Shown: positions 51,486 through 63,415 of the stretch, in pieces
Numbering within the stretch: the stretch's first letter is position 1
Layout: each line of letters begins with the position of its first letter
DNA from: Penaeus vannamei
Taxonomy: Eukaryota > Arthropoda > Malacostraca > Decapoda > Penaeidae
Direction: 5' to 3'
Assembly (NCBI RefSeq): GCF_042767895.1
Contig: NC_091576.1
Coordinates: 15,170,993 to 15,234,992, forward strand
Length of the DNA stretch: 64,000 nt
The notes under the pieces: model-generated
Seen by the model: only the letters and a program-made list of their open reading frames with translations
Told to the model about the DNA's origin: nothing
Databases searched by the model: none
Translations under genes and position numbers: made by a program

Positions 51486-51659
51486 CCCCCACCCCACACA
51501 CAGACAGGGTAAGCCTTGACCTTCTTGTGGGCGCGTGACTCTAAATCACAACTCCCTTGCCGTTTTTATTCGCTATTGATATTTCGTCGTCTTGTTTCTC
51601 ATCCTGCGTACCTTTATCATCTTCGTTGCCGTCTTCATTTCGTCTGCCGTTATAATTAA

Positions 51660-52320
<661 letters not shown>

Positions 52321-52332
52321 GAAGACGAAGAA

Positions 52333-52367
<35 letters not shown>

Positions 52368-52424
52368 AGAAGAAGAAGAAGAAGACGCAAAACAGAAGAG
52401 GAGGAGGAGGAGGAGGAGGAGGCG
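52321..52424. repeat. Compound (GAC)11-(GAA)6-(GGA)8
   Basis: GAAGAAGACGACGACGACG, GAAGAAGAAGAAG and GGAGGAGGAGGAGGAGG in series. Confidence 0.95.
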
Positions 52425-52560
52425 AGGGTTGCGCGGTGTCGGCCGGCCGGGATTAGGGCCGCTGCAGCAAGGGTGATCGTGCGGTGTCTCTCAGCTCCGG
52501 GCTTTACGCAGCTTAACAACCCCCGGACGAACGCCTTGTTGTGCAACCCTTTCGTATCGG
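52425..52560. promoter_or_regulatory. CpG-rich unique island
   Basis: High-complexity GC-rich segment (GTCGGCCGGCCGGG). Both strands are open: plus reads MIVRCLSAPGFTQLNNPRTN (GTG at its first position), minus reads FVRGLLSCVKPGAERHRTI. Neither has an ATG in good context or a recognised domain. Confidence 0.28.
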
Positions 52561-52578
52561 GGCTGTTCTGGAAGGCTG

Positions 52579-52860
52579 GGGTGGGGGAGGTGGTGGGGGA
52601 GGTGGTGGGGGAAGTGGTGGGAGGTGGGGTGGGGTTGAGTGGTGGGGGTGGGGTGGGGGTGGGGGGTGGGGGGTGGCGGGGAGGTGGGGTTAGCTGATAG
52701 AGATTCGAAAGGGAATAAGAGGGACGTGGGGAAGGGGTGGGGTTGGGGGAGGGTATCGGGGGAGGGGGGGAGTGGGGTTGGGAGAGGGCTTGGGGGAGGT
52801 GAGGTTGGTTAGATTAGGTGATAAAAGATTGGGAGAGGGGAGTAAGATGGTGGGGAGGGG
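52579..52860. repeat. G-rich array with 12-bp GTGGGGGAGGTG units
   Basis: Units at 52581, 52593, 52605 and a shortened 52617, then GGGGTGGGGGTGGGGGG-type sequence. Dense G-quadruplex potential on the plus strand. Confidence 0.9.
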
Positions 52861-52989
52861 GGGGGGTTAGAAGGCACTCACGGGTTCTCACAGTAGGCGC
52901 TCTTGACCTCAGGCTATCACGAGGAGGGGTGGGGGAGGGAGGGGGAGGGGGTTCATCGGTCTTGAGATACAGTTCTAATGTCTAATGAA

Positions 52990-53528
<539 letters not shown>

Positions 53529-53904
53529 TCCTCCTTCCTCTCCCTCTCTCTCCTTCCCTCCCTCTCCTTCCTCCTCTCTCCCCTCCCCTCCTCTTCCCTC
53601 CCTCTCCTCCCTCCTTCCCTCTCCCTCCTTCCCTCTCCCTCCTTCCCTCCCCTCTCCTTCCCTCCCCTCTCCTCCCCGTCCTTCCTCTCCACTCCTCCTC
53701 CTCCTCCCCCACCCCCGTCGGCAGAGAATGAAGAAGGTGAGGAGGAGATTGAGGAGGGCGTTGATTGGCCTCGGGCGGTTTGGGCGTCGGGTGTGGTCTT
53801 TTATTTATTTCCCTTTTGTTGTTATTTTGTCTTTTGAGGGTCGGATAGGGGATAGGAGGGGGGGAGTGAAGGGAGAAAGGGAGAGGGGGGAAGGGGGAGG
53901 GGTA

Positions 53905-54460
53905 GAGTGAAGGGGAGTGGGAGCTAAGGGTAGGGGTAGAGTGCAGGGGGAGGGAGCCAGGGGAGGGATAGTGTGGAGGGAGAGGGAGCCAGGAGGAAGG
54001 GGCTAGGACTACGGGCAGAGTGAAGGGGGAGGGAGCCAGGGGAGGGTAGTGTGAGGGAGAGGGAGCCAGGAAGGGAAGGGGCTAGGACTACGGGCAGGAG
54101 TGAAGGGGAGGGAGCCAGGGATTTTGTGTGGAGGAGAGGGACAGGGAGGAAGGGGCTAGGACTACGGGCAGAGGAAGGGGGAGGGAGCCAGGGGAGGGGT
54201 AGTGTGGAGGGAGAGGAGCCAGGAGGAAGGGGCTAGAAGGGGGGAAGGGGGAGGGAGCCAGAGGGGTAGTGGAGGGAGAGGGAGCCAGAAGGAAGGGGCT
54301 AGGACTACGGGCAGAGTGAAGGGGGAGGGAGCCAGGGGAGGGGTAGTGTGGAGGGAGAGGGAGCCAGGAGGAAGGGGCTAGGACTACGGGCAGAGTGAAG
54401 GGGGAGGGAGCCAGGGGAGGGGTAGTGTGGAGGGAGAGGGAGCAAGGGGGAAGAGTGGAG
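53905..54460. repeat. 79-bp G/A-rich minisatellite, ~7 copies
   Basis: Units start with GAGCCAGG near 53986, 54063, 54142, 54216, 54282 and 54361, ending at 54440 (GAGCAAGG). The last two complete units are exactly 79 bp. Each holds GGAAGGGGCTAGGACTACGG, GCAGAGTGAAGGGGGAGG, and a second GGGAGCCAGGGGAGGGGTAG, i.e. an internal dimer of about 39 bp. Middle copies carry deletions. Confidence 0.96.
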
Positions 54461-54464
54461 TGGA

Positions 54465-54600
54465 GGGAGCGGGGCGAGGGGTGAGTGTCGTCGGCATCCC
54501 GGCTCGCTACTCCGTCGAGAAGCACTGCGCGGCCGATGGTTCTCTTGCAGCCGCTAAATCTCCTTTCGGGGATTACTCGGGTCGTCGAGCGCGTGATTCC
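54465..54600. other. Unique GC-moderate DNA
   Basis: GTCGTCGGCATCCCGGC and GGTCGTCGAGCGCG. No gene recognised. Confidence 0.35.
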
Positions 54601-54778
54601 CCCCCCCCCCCACTTCCGTCACTCTTACTCCCTTCCTTCCTTCTGTCTTATCCCCCGTCATCCCCCTTTTCCTCCCATCCTGATGTTTCCTCCCTCCCCA
54701 CCTTCATGCTCTCCCGTTCTTTTTACCTCTCTCTCCTCACTCCGTCTTCCCCTCGCTAGCGAGTGTCTGAGTGAGGGA

Positions 54779-54836
54779 TATAAGCCTACGGGAGGAGACG
54801 TGACGTCACGGGGGAGTCTGACGTCACTGGGAGTCT
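54779..54836. promoter_or_regulatory. Tandem perfect CREs (TGACGTCA x2)
   Basis: TGACGTCA at 54801-54808 and 54819-54826, each followed by C, (C)GGG and GAGTCTGA, i.e. two copies of a 17-18-bp unit. A TATAAG string is at 54779-54784. CpG-rich unique sequence follows (54840-54920). CREB/ATF proteins bind this palindrome in animals. Orientation and target gene are unknown. Confidence 0.4.
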
Positions 54837-54839
54837 GAT

Positions 54840-55060
54840 TAGGGCGAGGGAGCCGCGAAGCCGTTAAGGTCCCGGTCGTGAGTCGCGTCTTCGGGTCGCT
54901 GTTCAGGTCGTCTCGCCTTGGTTCTACGGTCGGTTGATTTTCCGCTTTGTTGATTGATTTTTTGTGGTGTTTTGTTTACGTTTTCTTCGTGTGGAGTTAC
55001 TGAGGAATGCGTGCTGTCGGACGCATTCTTGTGTATGTCTTCTTCCCTCTGCTTCTTCTG
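54840..55060. other. Unique, CpG-containing then T-rich DNA
   Basis: GCCGCGAAGCCG, GGTCCCGGTCGTGAGTCGCG. Downstream of the CRE pair on the plus strand it could be 5' UTR. No supported frame. Confidence 0.35.
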
Positions 55061-55074
55061 GTTAAAGTACACCC

Positions 55075-55105
55075 GTCTCTCTCTCTCTCTTTCTCTCCCT
55101 TTCTC

Positions 55106-55152
<47 letters not shown>

Positions 55153-55156
55153 TTTT

Positions 55157-55242
<86 letters not shown>

Positions 55243-55379
55243 TCTCCCTCTTTCCCTCTTTCCCTCTCTCCCTCTCTCCCTCTCTCCCTCCCTCCCTCCT
55301 TCCTTCCTCCCTCCCTCTCCTTCCTTCCTTCCCTCTCCCTCCTTCCCTCCCTCCCCCTCCTCCCTCCTCACTCTCCTCC

Positions 55380-55470
<91 letters not shown>
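55075..55470. repeat. (TTTC)23, (CT)22, CCTC-rich tract, (CT)45
   Basis: TTTC tetramers at 55106-55197 with one TTTTTC interruption, CT to about 55238, CCCTCTTT/CCTTCC to 55377, CT at 55378-55470 with one GT step. Confidence 0.97.
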
Positions 55471-55473
<3 letters not shown>

Positions 55474-55479
55474 CACAGT

Positions 55480-55625
55480 CTCCATCCTCCCCCCGCCCTC
55501 CTTCCGCTTCCTCGTGCCTCCGCGTGGCGCAGCTCGGCTCCGGAACGGCGGGAAAGGCCGTTCCTGCGGGTCTTGTGGCCGCGCCCGACCGCAGCGGCGT
55601 GTTGTTGTGGCCCGGAGAACATGAG
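55480..55625. promoter_or_regulatory. CpG-rich island with a GGAACGGC/GCCGTTCC hairpin
   Basis: GGAACGGC (55542-55549) and GCCGTTCC (55557-55564) are perfect inverted arms around 7 bases. One plus frame reads LRVAQLGSGTAGKAVPAGLV then AAPDRSGVLLWPGEHEG. The CT array ending GCACACAG immediately before could serve as an acceptor. Exon or island, unresolved. Confidence 0.3.
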
Positions 55626-55639
55626 GGAGGGGGAGGGGG

Positions 55640-56030
55640 ATAAGGAGGGATAGGGCCTTGTACAGGGACAGAGAGAGGGTTAGGGGCAGGGGCATGTAAG
55701 TTATGGTAGTGACGAAAGTCGGGTGAGGTAAGGGCCGAGAATAAGGGAGAGAGATTAGGACTCATGTTGGGAGAGGAAGAGGGACAAGGGAGAGATGATG
55801 ATTAGGAACAGAGACGAGGAAAGGTGCAGAGTTAGGGACAGGAACAATGAAAGGGAGAGGAAAAGGGACAGAAACGGGGACAAAGACATGTGAAAGGGGT
55901 AGGGATAGAGATAGGGACAAGGACAAAAGAATGATTAGGGATAGGGTCAAATGCAGGGAAAGGGGAAAGGGCAAGGAGAGGGAGAGGGATAGGGATAAGG
56001 CCATAGATAAGGAGAGGGCCGTCGGCCGAA
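55640..56030. repeat. Degenerate GGGACA/GGGATA hexamer repeat
   Basis: GGGACAGAAACGGGGACAAAG and GGGATAGAGATAGGGACAAG-type words through about 390 bp. The purine strand is interrupted regularly by a single pyrimidine. Confidence 0.85.
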
Positions 56031-56334
56031 GGAACGTGAATGGAAGGACTTGTCGGAGGGAGTGAAGGAGCCAGGGTTGAGCCACAGTAGCCTCTTCTGT
56101 CGGGCCGTTGATAGATGGGTAGATTTTGACACTAGGCCTATCTATTATGTGGGTATATGATTATTAGATAAGTAGAAAGGTCATGTCTTGTCAGTCTGTT
56201 TGTTTCCCTTTTATCGCTGTCTGTTCTTTCATCCACCTGTTTCGGCTCTTTCGGCATCGAGTAATATTCACACATTCATAAGAGCGCTCTCCTTTTTTTC
56301 TTCGTTTCCCCCCAACCCATGAACACACACCAAA
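56031..56334. other. Unique DNA
   Basis: Complex spacer, no gene recognised. Confidence 0.45.
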
Positions 56335-56548
<214 letters not shown>

Positions 56549-56683
56549 ATGCGCGCGCTCCAGATGGCCAGAATCTTTTTTATTCCCCCCCAAGTGACTC
56601 ACTCCGCCGTGACGATTCGCCCGCTGCCAGATCGGGGCGAAACCAGGGAAGGGACCGCGGCGGAATCGCAGGCGCTCCGTCGG

Positions 56684-56905
56684 GCTCGGTTTTTGGTCTC
56701 GGTCTCTCTTTCTGTTTCGGTCTCGGTCTGGTTCTTGGTTTCTGGTCAGGGTTTCGGTCTCGGTTTCGGTGACTGTCTAAGTTTCTGTTTCGGTCTCGGT
56801 CTCGGTGATGGTCTAGATTTTTTGTTTCGGTCTCGGTCTAGGTTTCTGTTTCGGTCTCGGTCCGGCCCTTAGTTTTGGTTTCGTCTCGGTCTCGGTTCAG
56901 ATCTG
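56684..56905. repeat. GGTCTC/GGTTTC hexamer array
   Basis: About 30 hexamers of GGTYTC with spaced TTTCTGTTTCGGTCTCGGTC super-units at about 56708, 56781, 56822 and 56847. CpG occurs at nearly every hexamer junction (TCGG). Confidence 0.93.
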
Positions 56906-57214
56906 GGTGATTAACGGATGACGTGAACGGCGGGGGGGGGGGGGGTGAGAGAAGGAGGAGGGATTTGAAGTGAGTAACGGATGATGTCATCAAGGGGATC
57001 GGTGGGGAGGGGGTGATGGGGAGTGGGAAGGGGGGAAGGGGTGTTCGGATTTGGGCGCCCGATTCTGAGGAAGACGTCGGCTCAGAGGGCGGGTCGGACG
57101 GACAGGTGCGACCGACCTCGGCTTGATGGCTTGATCCGACCCAAGAGGACTTCTTAGTCGGCCCCGATCTCGTGCACGTCGTCTGGCCGCGACGTCTGCT
57201 TTCCCCGCAATAGG
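56906..57214. other. Unique GC-rich DNA with a G run
   Basis: TAACGGATGACGTGAACGG (about 56913) and TAACGGATGATGTCATCAAG (about 56976) are diverged repeats carrying CRE-like cores. G14 at about 56933-56946. 57050-57200 is CpG-rich (GACGTCGG, GCGACGTCTGC). No gene recognised. Confidence 0.4.
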
Positions 57215-57560
57215 AGTAGCAATAATATTGATGAGGATTCGTGATATTTATGATCGCAATACCCTATTAGTAAACTGGTTTCTGTTCATTATTATTATTG
57301 TTATTATTATTGTTATTGTTAATCATGATTATTGTTATTACTATTACTATTTTTATTATTAGCCATCATTATTATTATACTTTTTATTCCTATCATCAAT
57401 CATTAATCGCTAAACATCATTATCATCATCACCATCATTGATATTATTGTTATAATTATTGTTTATCATTATTATTATTATTATTATTAATTATTATTAT
57501 TATTGTTACTGTTATTATTTCTGTTGTTTTTATTGTTATTATTGTTAATATTGTTGCTAT
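57215..57560. repeat. ATT/ATC-rich degenerate triplets
   Basis: TTATTATTGTTATTATT and ATCATTATTATT words. Confidence 0.88.
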
Positions 57561-57819
57561 CATTGCGTTGCCTTTGGTCTGAGGGCCGGGTCGGCGGCCT
57601 TTTCGTCCCCGTGCCCCTTTTAAAGCGGAAGGCGAAGAAGGGGGAACGTGTTTTGGTCACGTTTTGGAAAGTATTTTATCTGGAGCAAAGTCTTAATTTA
57701 GGGAAGACGGACGAGGGAAGAGGGGAGAGAAAGGGAAATACGAAGTAAGAAAGGGGAGCCAGAAGGGTCGGAGAAGGGGACGCATTAATACCTACAATAG
57801 ACACACACACGTTTGTGCT

Positions 57820-57960
57820 AATGAGTGGGAGGGAATGGGGGATGGGGAAGGGAACGAAGAAGAGAGGGGAGAGGAGAGGAGGGGAAAATGGAAGAGAAGA
57901 AAGGAAAGGAGGGGAGAGGAAAGGAATGAAGGAGAGGATGGGGATGGGGGAGGGAGGGGT
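57820..57960. repeat. Purine-rich GGAGAGGAGAGG tract
   Basis: GA/GGGA words. Confidence 0.8.
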
Positions 57961-57964
57961 GGAT

Positions 57965-58234
57965 AGGAGCGTCGCTCTGAAAATGGATTTGATATGTTCG
58001 TGCGTGCAGTGGAGGGCATGGCGTTCTCGTGTGTGTTTACCGGTGCTGTTCGGGGGAATTTGTTCTTTGTTCTCTTCTTGTTTGGAGCTCGAAGAGAACA
58101 GCGAACAGCGTTTATTTGAAATGCATCGTGGACTGTGTTGCTATTCTGTGTTGCTATTTGAAGGTATTAACGTAATTCTTTGTACAGGAAAGTATCAAGA
58201 ACAGCACGCTGCCCCTGTTATGTATTGTTCTTAA
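57965..58234 (+). CDS. Uncertain ORF of high complexity
   Basis: A plus frame is open from the GA tract through 88 unique codons to a TAA at 58232-58234. It includes MDLICSCVQWRAWRSRVCLP and LELEENSEQRLFEMHRGLCC. Composition is Cys-rich and balanced. An acceptor-like ATTCTTTGTACAG lies inside. Nothing is recognised and no promoter or donor supports it. A chance ORF is the default. Confidence 0.18.
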   Translation, partial: RSVALKMDLICSCVQWRAWRSRVCLPVLFGGICSLFSSCLELEENSEQRLFEMHRGLCCYSVLLFEGINVILCTGKYQEQHAAPVMYCS

Positions 58235-58299
58235 AGGAACCATCACTCTGGCCCCTGCTCTATATTGACCCTTGGAGAAATCAAGAACACACTAACACC

Positions 58300-58680
58300 C
58301 CTAGCCTCCCCTTCCCCTCCTCCCCTTCTATTCCCCGGCCTTCCACTCGTACCCGTTCCATTGCAGCCCCCATCCCTTCCCCACTTCCCCCTGTCCTCCC
58401 CGTCTATACTTCCCCTCCCCTCCCTAGTCCCCTCCCCGTCTCGGTACTTCCCCTCGCTCTTTCCCCTTCCCACTCCTCCTTCCTTCAGTCTTTCCATTTC
58501 CCCTTCCCCATCCCCCTACCTCTCCACTTACCCCTCCCTCCCCCACTTCCTCATCCCCCACTCTCCCTTCATCCTCCCTGCCTCTCCGCGCCCCCTCCTC
58601 TCCCTCCCTCCCTCCCTCCCTCCCTCCTCCTCCCTCCCCTCCCCTCCCTCCCTCCCTCCCTCCCTTCCCGAGTGTGCTCC
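58300..58680. repeat. C/T-rich tract with (CCCT)n
   Basis: CCCCTTCCCC words and CCTCCCTCCCTCCCTCC at about 58600-58625 and 58642-58665. Confidence 0.85.
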
Positions 58681-58804
58681 GGAGCGACGACAGGGAATCC
58701 AAACGGTTGACCCATTCATAGAAAAGTGTTCCTCGATCAGCAGTTTTTCTCGGAAGCTGAATTTTGAATCTCGTCGACCTGAAAAGAGCAGTTCCTCCAC
58801 CTTT

Positions 58805-59025
58805 TTCCCCTGCTCTCGCCCCTGTGCCAGCCTCTCCTACCCGCGCCATTGCTCCTGGTCCTGTCCCTTCCCCTTCTCCAGTTCTTACCCCTGTCCCTCC
58901 CCCTTCTGGATCCCTTGCCCCTGTCCCTTCCTTTCCTCCTGCCCTTGCCCTTGCCCCTTCTCCTTCCTCTCCCCTTGCCTCTGCGCCTTCACTCTTAATC
59001 TCACCTTTACCTCCTTTATAACAGA
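58805..59025. repeat. Degenerate CCTGTCCCTTCCCC 12-18-bp repeat
   Basis: CCCCTGTCCCTTCC recurs about every 30 bp and CCCTTGCCC more often. A Pro/Ala/Ser frame (LAPVPSFPPALALAPSPSSP) results. It resembles linker sequence but is probably repeat-derived. Confidence 0.8.
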
Positions 59026-59330
59026 CTGCTCGCAATAGATAAAAAGATTGGATATATCGAAGATGGGATGGCTGGATGTGTTGTATATTTTATTTAGTTA
59101 ATTTCATTTTCGTTACCATCATCTCCGTCTCCATCTTTCTTTTCTCTCGTCTTCTGATTTTTTTTTCTTCAGCCCATGAAGCGGTAAGAAAAAAGGCGCA
59201 TTATCATTTTCGACCGCGGTTGGGTTCCACTACTCCTTGGCTGCTGCACACGCCCGTGATTCCGCTTCCTGTCGGTCGGGCGGTAGGTCGGGCGGTCGGA
59301 GGAAGGTCTATCCTGAAGGCGAGGGAGAAG
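59026..59330. other. Unique DNA with (GGTCGGGC)n
   Basis: GGTCGGGCGGTAGGTCGGGC at about 59274-59293. No gene recognised. Confidence 0.4.
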
Positions 59331-59494
59331 GGGGTTGTTTTTTTCTTTCTTTTCATCCTATGTTTTCTTTCTTTTTTTTATCTCGATTTACGTATTTCTC
59401 TACTATTTTTTTCTATTATTTGTTTTCTTCTATCGCCAGTTTTCTTTTTATTTTCACCTTTTCTTGTTATATCCTTGCGATCCTTCACCCTGCT

Positions 59495-59655
59495 CCCGCG
59501 CGCCCTTGCACCCTTGACCCGCGCACGCCCTTCGCCCTCTCGATCGTCTGCCACGCCTCCGCTCCTCACACGAAGTGGCCCGCGCTGTGCCCGCTCTTGT
59601 GCCCAGTGCCCCCGTTGCGCCGAGGATGTGTGTACATGTGCCACACATGAGGGAA
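59495..59655. promoter_or_regulatory. CpG-containing patch before the GA array
   Basis: CGCGCGCCCTTGCACCC and GGCCCGCGCTGTGCCC. Both strands open. No oriented signal. Confidence 0.25.
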
Positions 59656-59659
59656 GGGG

Positions 59660-59946
59660 GGAGAGAGAGAGGGAGAGGGAGATAGAGAGAGAGAGAGAGG
59701 GAGATAGAGAGAGAGAGAGAGAGGGAGATAGAGAGAGAGAGAGAGAGGGAGATAGAGAGAGAGAGAGAGAGGGAGAGAGAGAGAGAGAGAGAGAGGGAGA
59801 TAGAGAGAGAGAGAGAGAGGGAGATAGAGAGAGAGAGAGAGGAGATAGAGAGAGAGAGAGAGGAGATAGAGAGAGAGAGAGAGGAGATAGAGAGAGAGAG
59901 AGAGGAGATAGAGAGAGAGAGAGAGGAGATAGAGAGAGAGAGAGAG

Positions 59947-59985
<39 letters not shown>

Positions 59986-60680
59986 TAGAGAAAGAGAGAG
60001 AGGGAGATAGAGAGAGAGAGAGAGGGAGATAGAGAGGTAGAGAGAGAGGGGAGATAGAGAGAGAGAGAGAGGGAGATAGAGAGAGATAGAGATAGAGAGA
60101 GAGAGGTCAGATAGAGATAGAGAGAGAGAGAGAGGTCAGATAGAGATAGAGAGAGAGAGGTCAGATAGAGATAGAGAGAGAGAGGTCAGATAGAGATAGA
60201 GAGAGAGAGGTCAGATAGAGATAGAGAGAGAGAGAGAGGTCAGATAGAGATAGAGAGATGAGAGAGGAGGAGATAGAGAGATGAGAGAGGAGGAGATAGA
60301 GAGATGAGAGAGAGAGAGAGAGATGAGAGAGAGAGAGAGGGGAGATAAGAGAGAGAGAGGGGAGAGAGGGAGATAGAGGAAGGGGGAGAAAGAGAGAGAG
60401 AGAGGGGGAGAGAGAGAGAGGGAAGGGAGAGGGGAGAAAGAGAGAGAGACGGAGAGGGGAGAAAGAGAGAGAGACGGAGAGGGGGGAAAGAGAGAGAGAG
60501 GGGGGGGAGAAAGAGAGAGAGAGAGAGGGGAGAAAGAGAGAGAGAGAGGGGGGAGAAGAGAGAGAGAGAGGGGAGAAAGAGAGAGAGAGAGGGGGAGAAA
60601 GAGAGAGAGGGAGAAAGAGAGAGAGAGGGGGAGAAAGAGAGAGAGAGGAAGGGGGAGAGAATAGAGAGAGAGAGGGAGAA

Positions 60681-60712
<32 letters not shown>

Positions 60713-60749
60713 AGAAAGAGAGAGAGAGAAAGAGAGAGAGAGAGAAGAA

Positions 60750-60780
<31 letters not shown>

Positions 60781-60893
60781 AAAGAGAGAGAGAGAAAGAG
60801 AGAAGAGAGAGAAAGAAAGAGAGAAAGAGAGAGAAAGAAAGAGAGAGAGAGAAGAAGAAAGAGAGAGAAAGAGAAAGAGAGAGAGAGAAAGAA

Positions 60894-60968
<75 letters not shown>
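59660..60968. repeat. 1.3-kb GA array with internal higher-order periods
   Basis: Domains: 24-bp GGGAGATAGAGAG units (59670-59835), an exact 21-bp GGAGATAGAGAGAGAGAGAGA block (starts 59841, 59862, 59883, 59904, 59925, 59946), GGTCAGATAGAGATAGAGAG units (60100-60250), GATGAGAGAGGAGGAGATAG, GGGGGAGAAAGAGAG units (60370-60660), then GAGAAAGA and pure GA. The Ser/Leu minus frames of about 285 codons are artefacts. Confidence 0.97.
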
Positions 60969-60976
<8 letters not shown>

Positions 60977-61262
60977 AGGGAAAGGGAAAGGGAGACGGAA
61001 GAGTATGAATATGAGTATGAGCATGAGTGAAAGAGACGGCTGTTTTTTCCAATATGCTAAACCAAAATGTCTTAGTTATGGGAATTGAGCGCATCATTGT
61101 TTAGCACTTTCTTCCCGAGAATTCGCATCGGGCCTCGTACCATTTGTGTGATCAGGTGCTTCGGGGACTGTGCGTATGGGGTCCGTCTAGCCGCGAGCAG
61201 CTCCACATGGGCTGGGTTACCCTAAACAGCTGTGATCGAAATGCTTTTGTCCGCATATGGCC
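60969..61262. other. Unique complex segment
   Basis: About 240 bp of non-repetitive sequence between two repeat domains, with CAGCTG E-box at about 61229. One frame reads RGLCVWGPSSREQLHMGWVT. No splice or promoter support. Confidence 0.35.
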
Positions 61263-61650
61263 TCCTCGTCCTCCTCCTCCTCCTCTTTTTCCTCCTCCTC
61301 TTCTTCCTCTTCCTCCTCCTCTTCCTCTTCCTCCTTCTCATTCCTCCTCCTCCTCATTCCTCTTCCTCCTTTTTCTCATTCCTCCTCCTCCATCCTCATT
61401 ATTATTATTCTCATTTCTCCTCCTCCCTCCCTCCTCCCCTCCCTCCCTCCCCCTCCCTCCTCCTCCTCCTCCTCTCTCCTCTTCCTCCCTCTCCTCATTC
61501 ATCCACACACTGTTCCTCTTTTTTCTTCTTCCTCCATCATTATCATAATTCATTTCGCATTTTCTTTTTCTTTATTTCATCTTCTGTTTTCATTGTATCC
61601 TCTCCTTTCCATTTCTTTTTGTGTTTATCATTTTCGTCTTCCATTTATTC
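61263..61650. repeat. (CCT/TTC)n pyrimidine triplets
   Basis: CTCCTCCTCCTCC and TTCCTCCTCC words, decaying to T-rich DNA after 61560. Confidence 0.9.
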
Positions 61651-61656
61651 TTCCCA

Positions 61657-61997
61657 CCACCATTTACCCCACCATCTACTACCAGCGTCATCCACCAACA
61701 TCTACCCCGCTACCATCTTCTACTACCAATATCGTCTGCCACCACTACCATCTACCGCCACTACCATCTACCGCCACCACTACCACCAACCCCACCATAC
61801 CACTACCACCGCAACCACCATCAACACCACTACTAACACCACAACCAACACCAACACCACTACTACTACTACTGTCTACCGCTGCCACCACCACCATTAT
61901 CTGCTTTACCACCGCTACCCATCTACCCCACCACCTCTGTCTAACACCACTGCCACCACCGCCGCTGCCGCCGCCACCGCCACCGCCACCGCCGCTT
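61657..61997. repeat. (CAC/CTA/GCC)n triplet domain
   Basis: CACCACTACCATCTACCGC occurs as a near-duplicate (about 61742 and 61757). CTACTACTACTACTG at about 61860 and CCGCCACCGCCACCGCC at the end. Triplet phase is largely kept. Confidence 0.92.
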
Positions 61998-62159
61998 GCC
62001 CTCCGGAAACAGTAAAACACGCCACAAAGGGAAAAAAGAAAGAGGGAGAGGGAGAGAGAAAAAAAGGCGAATGGTAAAGATTGGGTCCCCTCGCGGAGGT
62101 CTGCGAAGGGGGGGTACGAGAGGGGAAGGAGATGGTGAAGTATGAAGGGAGGGAACGGA

Positions 62160-62440
62160 GGGGAGATGAGGAGGAGGAGGAGAAGGAGAAGGAGAAGGAG
62201 AAGGAGAAGGAGAAGGAGAAGGAGAAGAAGGGTAAAATGCCAAAGAAGAATGAGGGAAGGAGAGGTCGGAAGGGGAGACTGGAGGAGGAAGAGAGAGGGT
62301 AGGAAAAGGACGAGGGGGAGGAGGGAGGAAAGGGGTATAAAGAAGAGGAGGGTAGGAAAGGGGAGAAGAGAGGGGATGCGAACGAGGCATGTACGGGCGG
62401 AAGAGGAGGAGGAGGAGGGCGGGGGGCGGCGAAGTAGCAG
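62160..62440. repeat. (GGAGAA)8 and purine-rich DNA
   Basis: GAGAAGGAGAAGGAGAAGG hexamers at about 62166-62230, then GGGAGGA words. The pyrimidine strand used before 61997 is reversed here. Confidence 0.92.
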
Positions 62441-62524
62441 CGAGGGGAAAATAATCATTAGAGGAGGGAAATGAGAGAGAGAGAAATGGCAAGAGGGTAA
62501 TGAAGCAAATAAAAGAAGGAATGA

Positions 62525-62635
<111 letters not shown>

Positions 62636-62639
62636 GGGG

Positions 62640-62984
62640 TCCCACATTCTTGGCGACGTATATTTAGCGATACAACCCCACACAAACACGCACACGCACA
62701 CACTGCTCCACCCTCACCGTTCTTACAGTTACTTGTTTTTTGTTGTTGTTGTTTTTGTTTTTATTTGCGCCCCGGGTACTGTTGATGCGCCGGCCTCGCT
62801 TGTTAGCCTTTGTTTGTTGCGCGTTTGTGTTGTCGATTCCTTCGTTATTTTTGTAGTTTTTTTTATTATTTGCATGTCGGCGTTTCAAGTTTTGATCGAT
62901 AACTGTTCTTGGTGTTCCTCGCAATCCTTCTGATTGCTACTCTTGTTGTTTTTGCATTGGATATTGTTGTTTAAGTAGTATTTT
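62640..62984. other. Unique T/G-rich DNA
   Basis: GTTGTTGTTGTTTTTG at about 62740, otherwise complex. No gene. Confidence 0.45.

Positions 62985-63415
<431 letters not shown>

Noticed and set aside
51500..51515. CACACACAGACAGGGTAAGCC as acceptor/donor pair
   Set aside because: The donor is AGG|GTAAGC with no exon between, and the pyrimidine tract is part of a C/T repeat.
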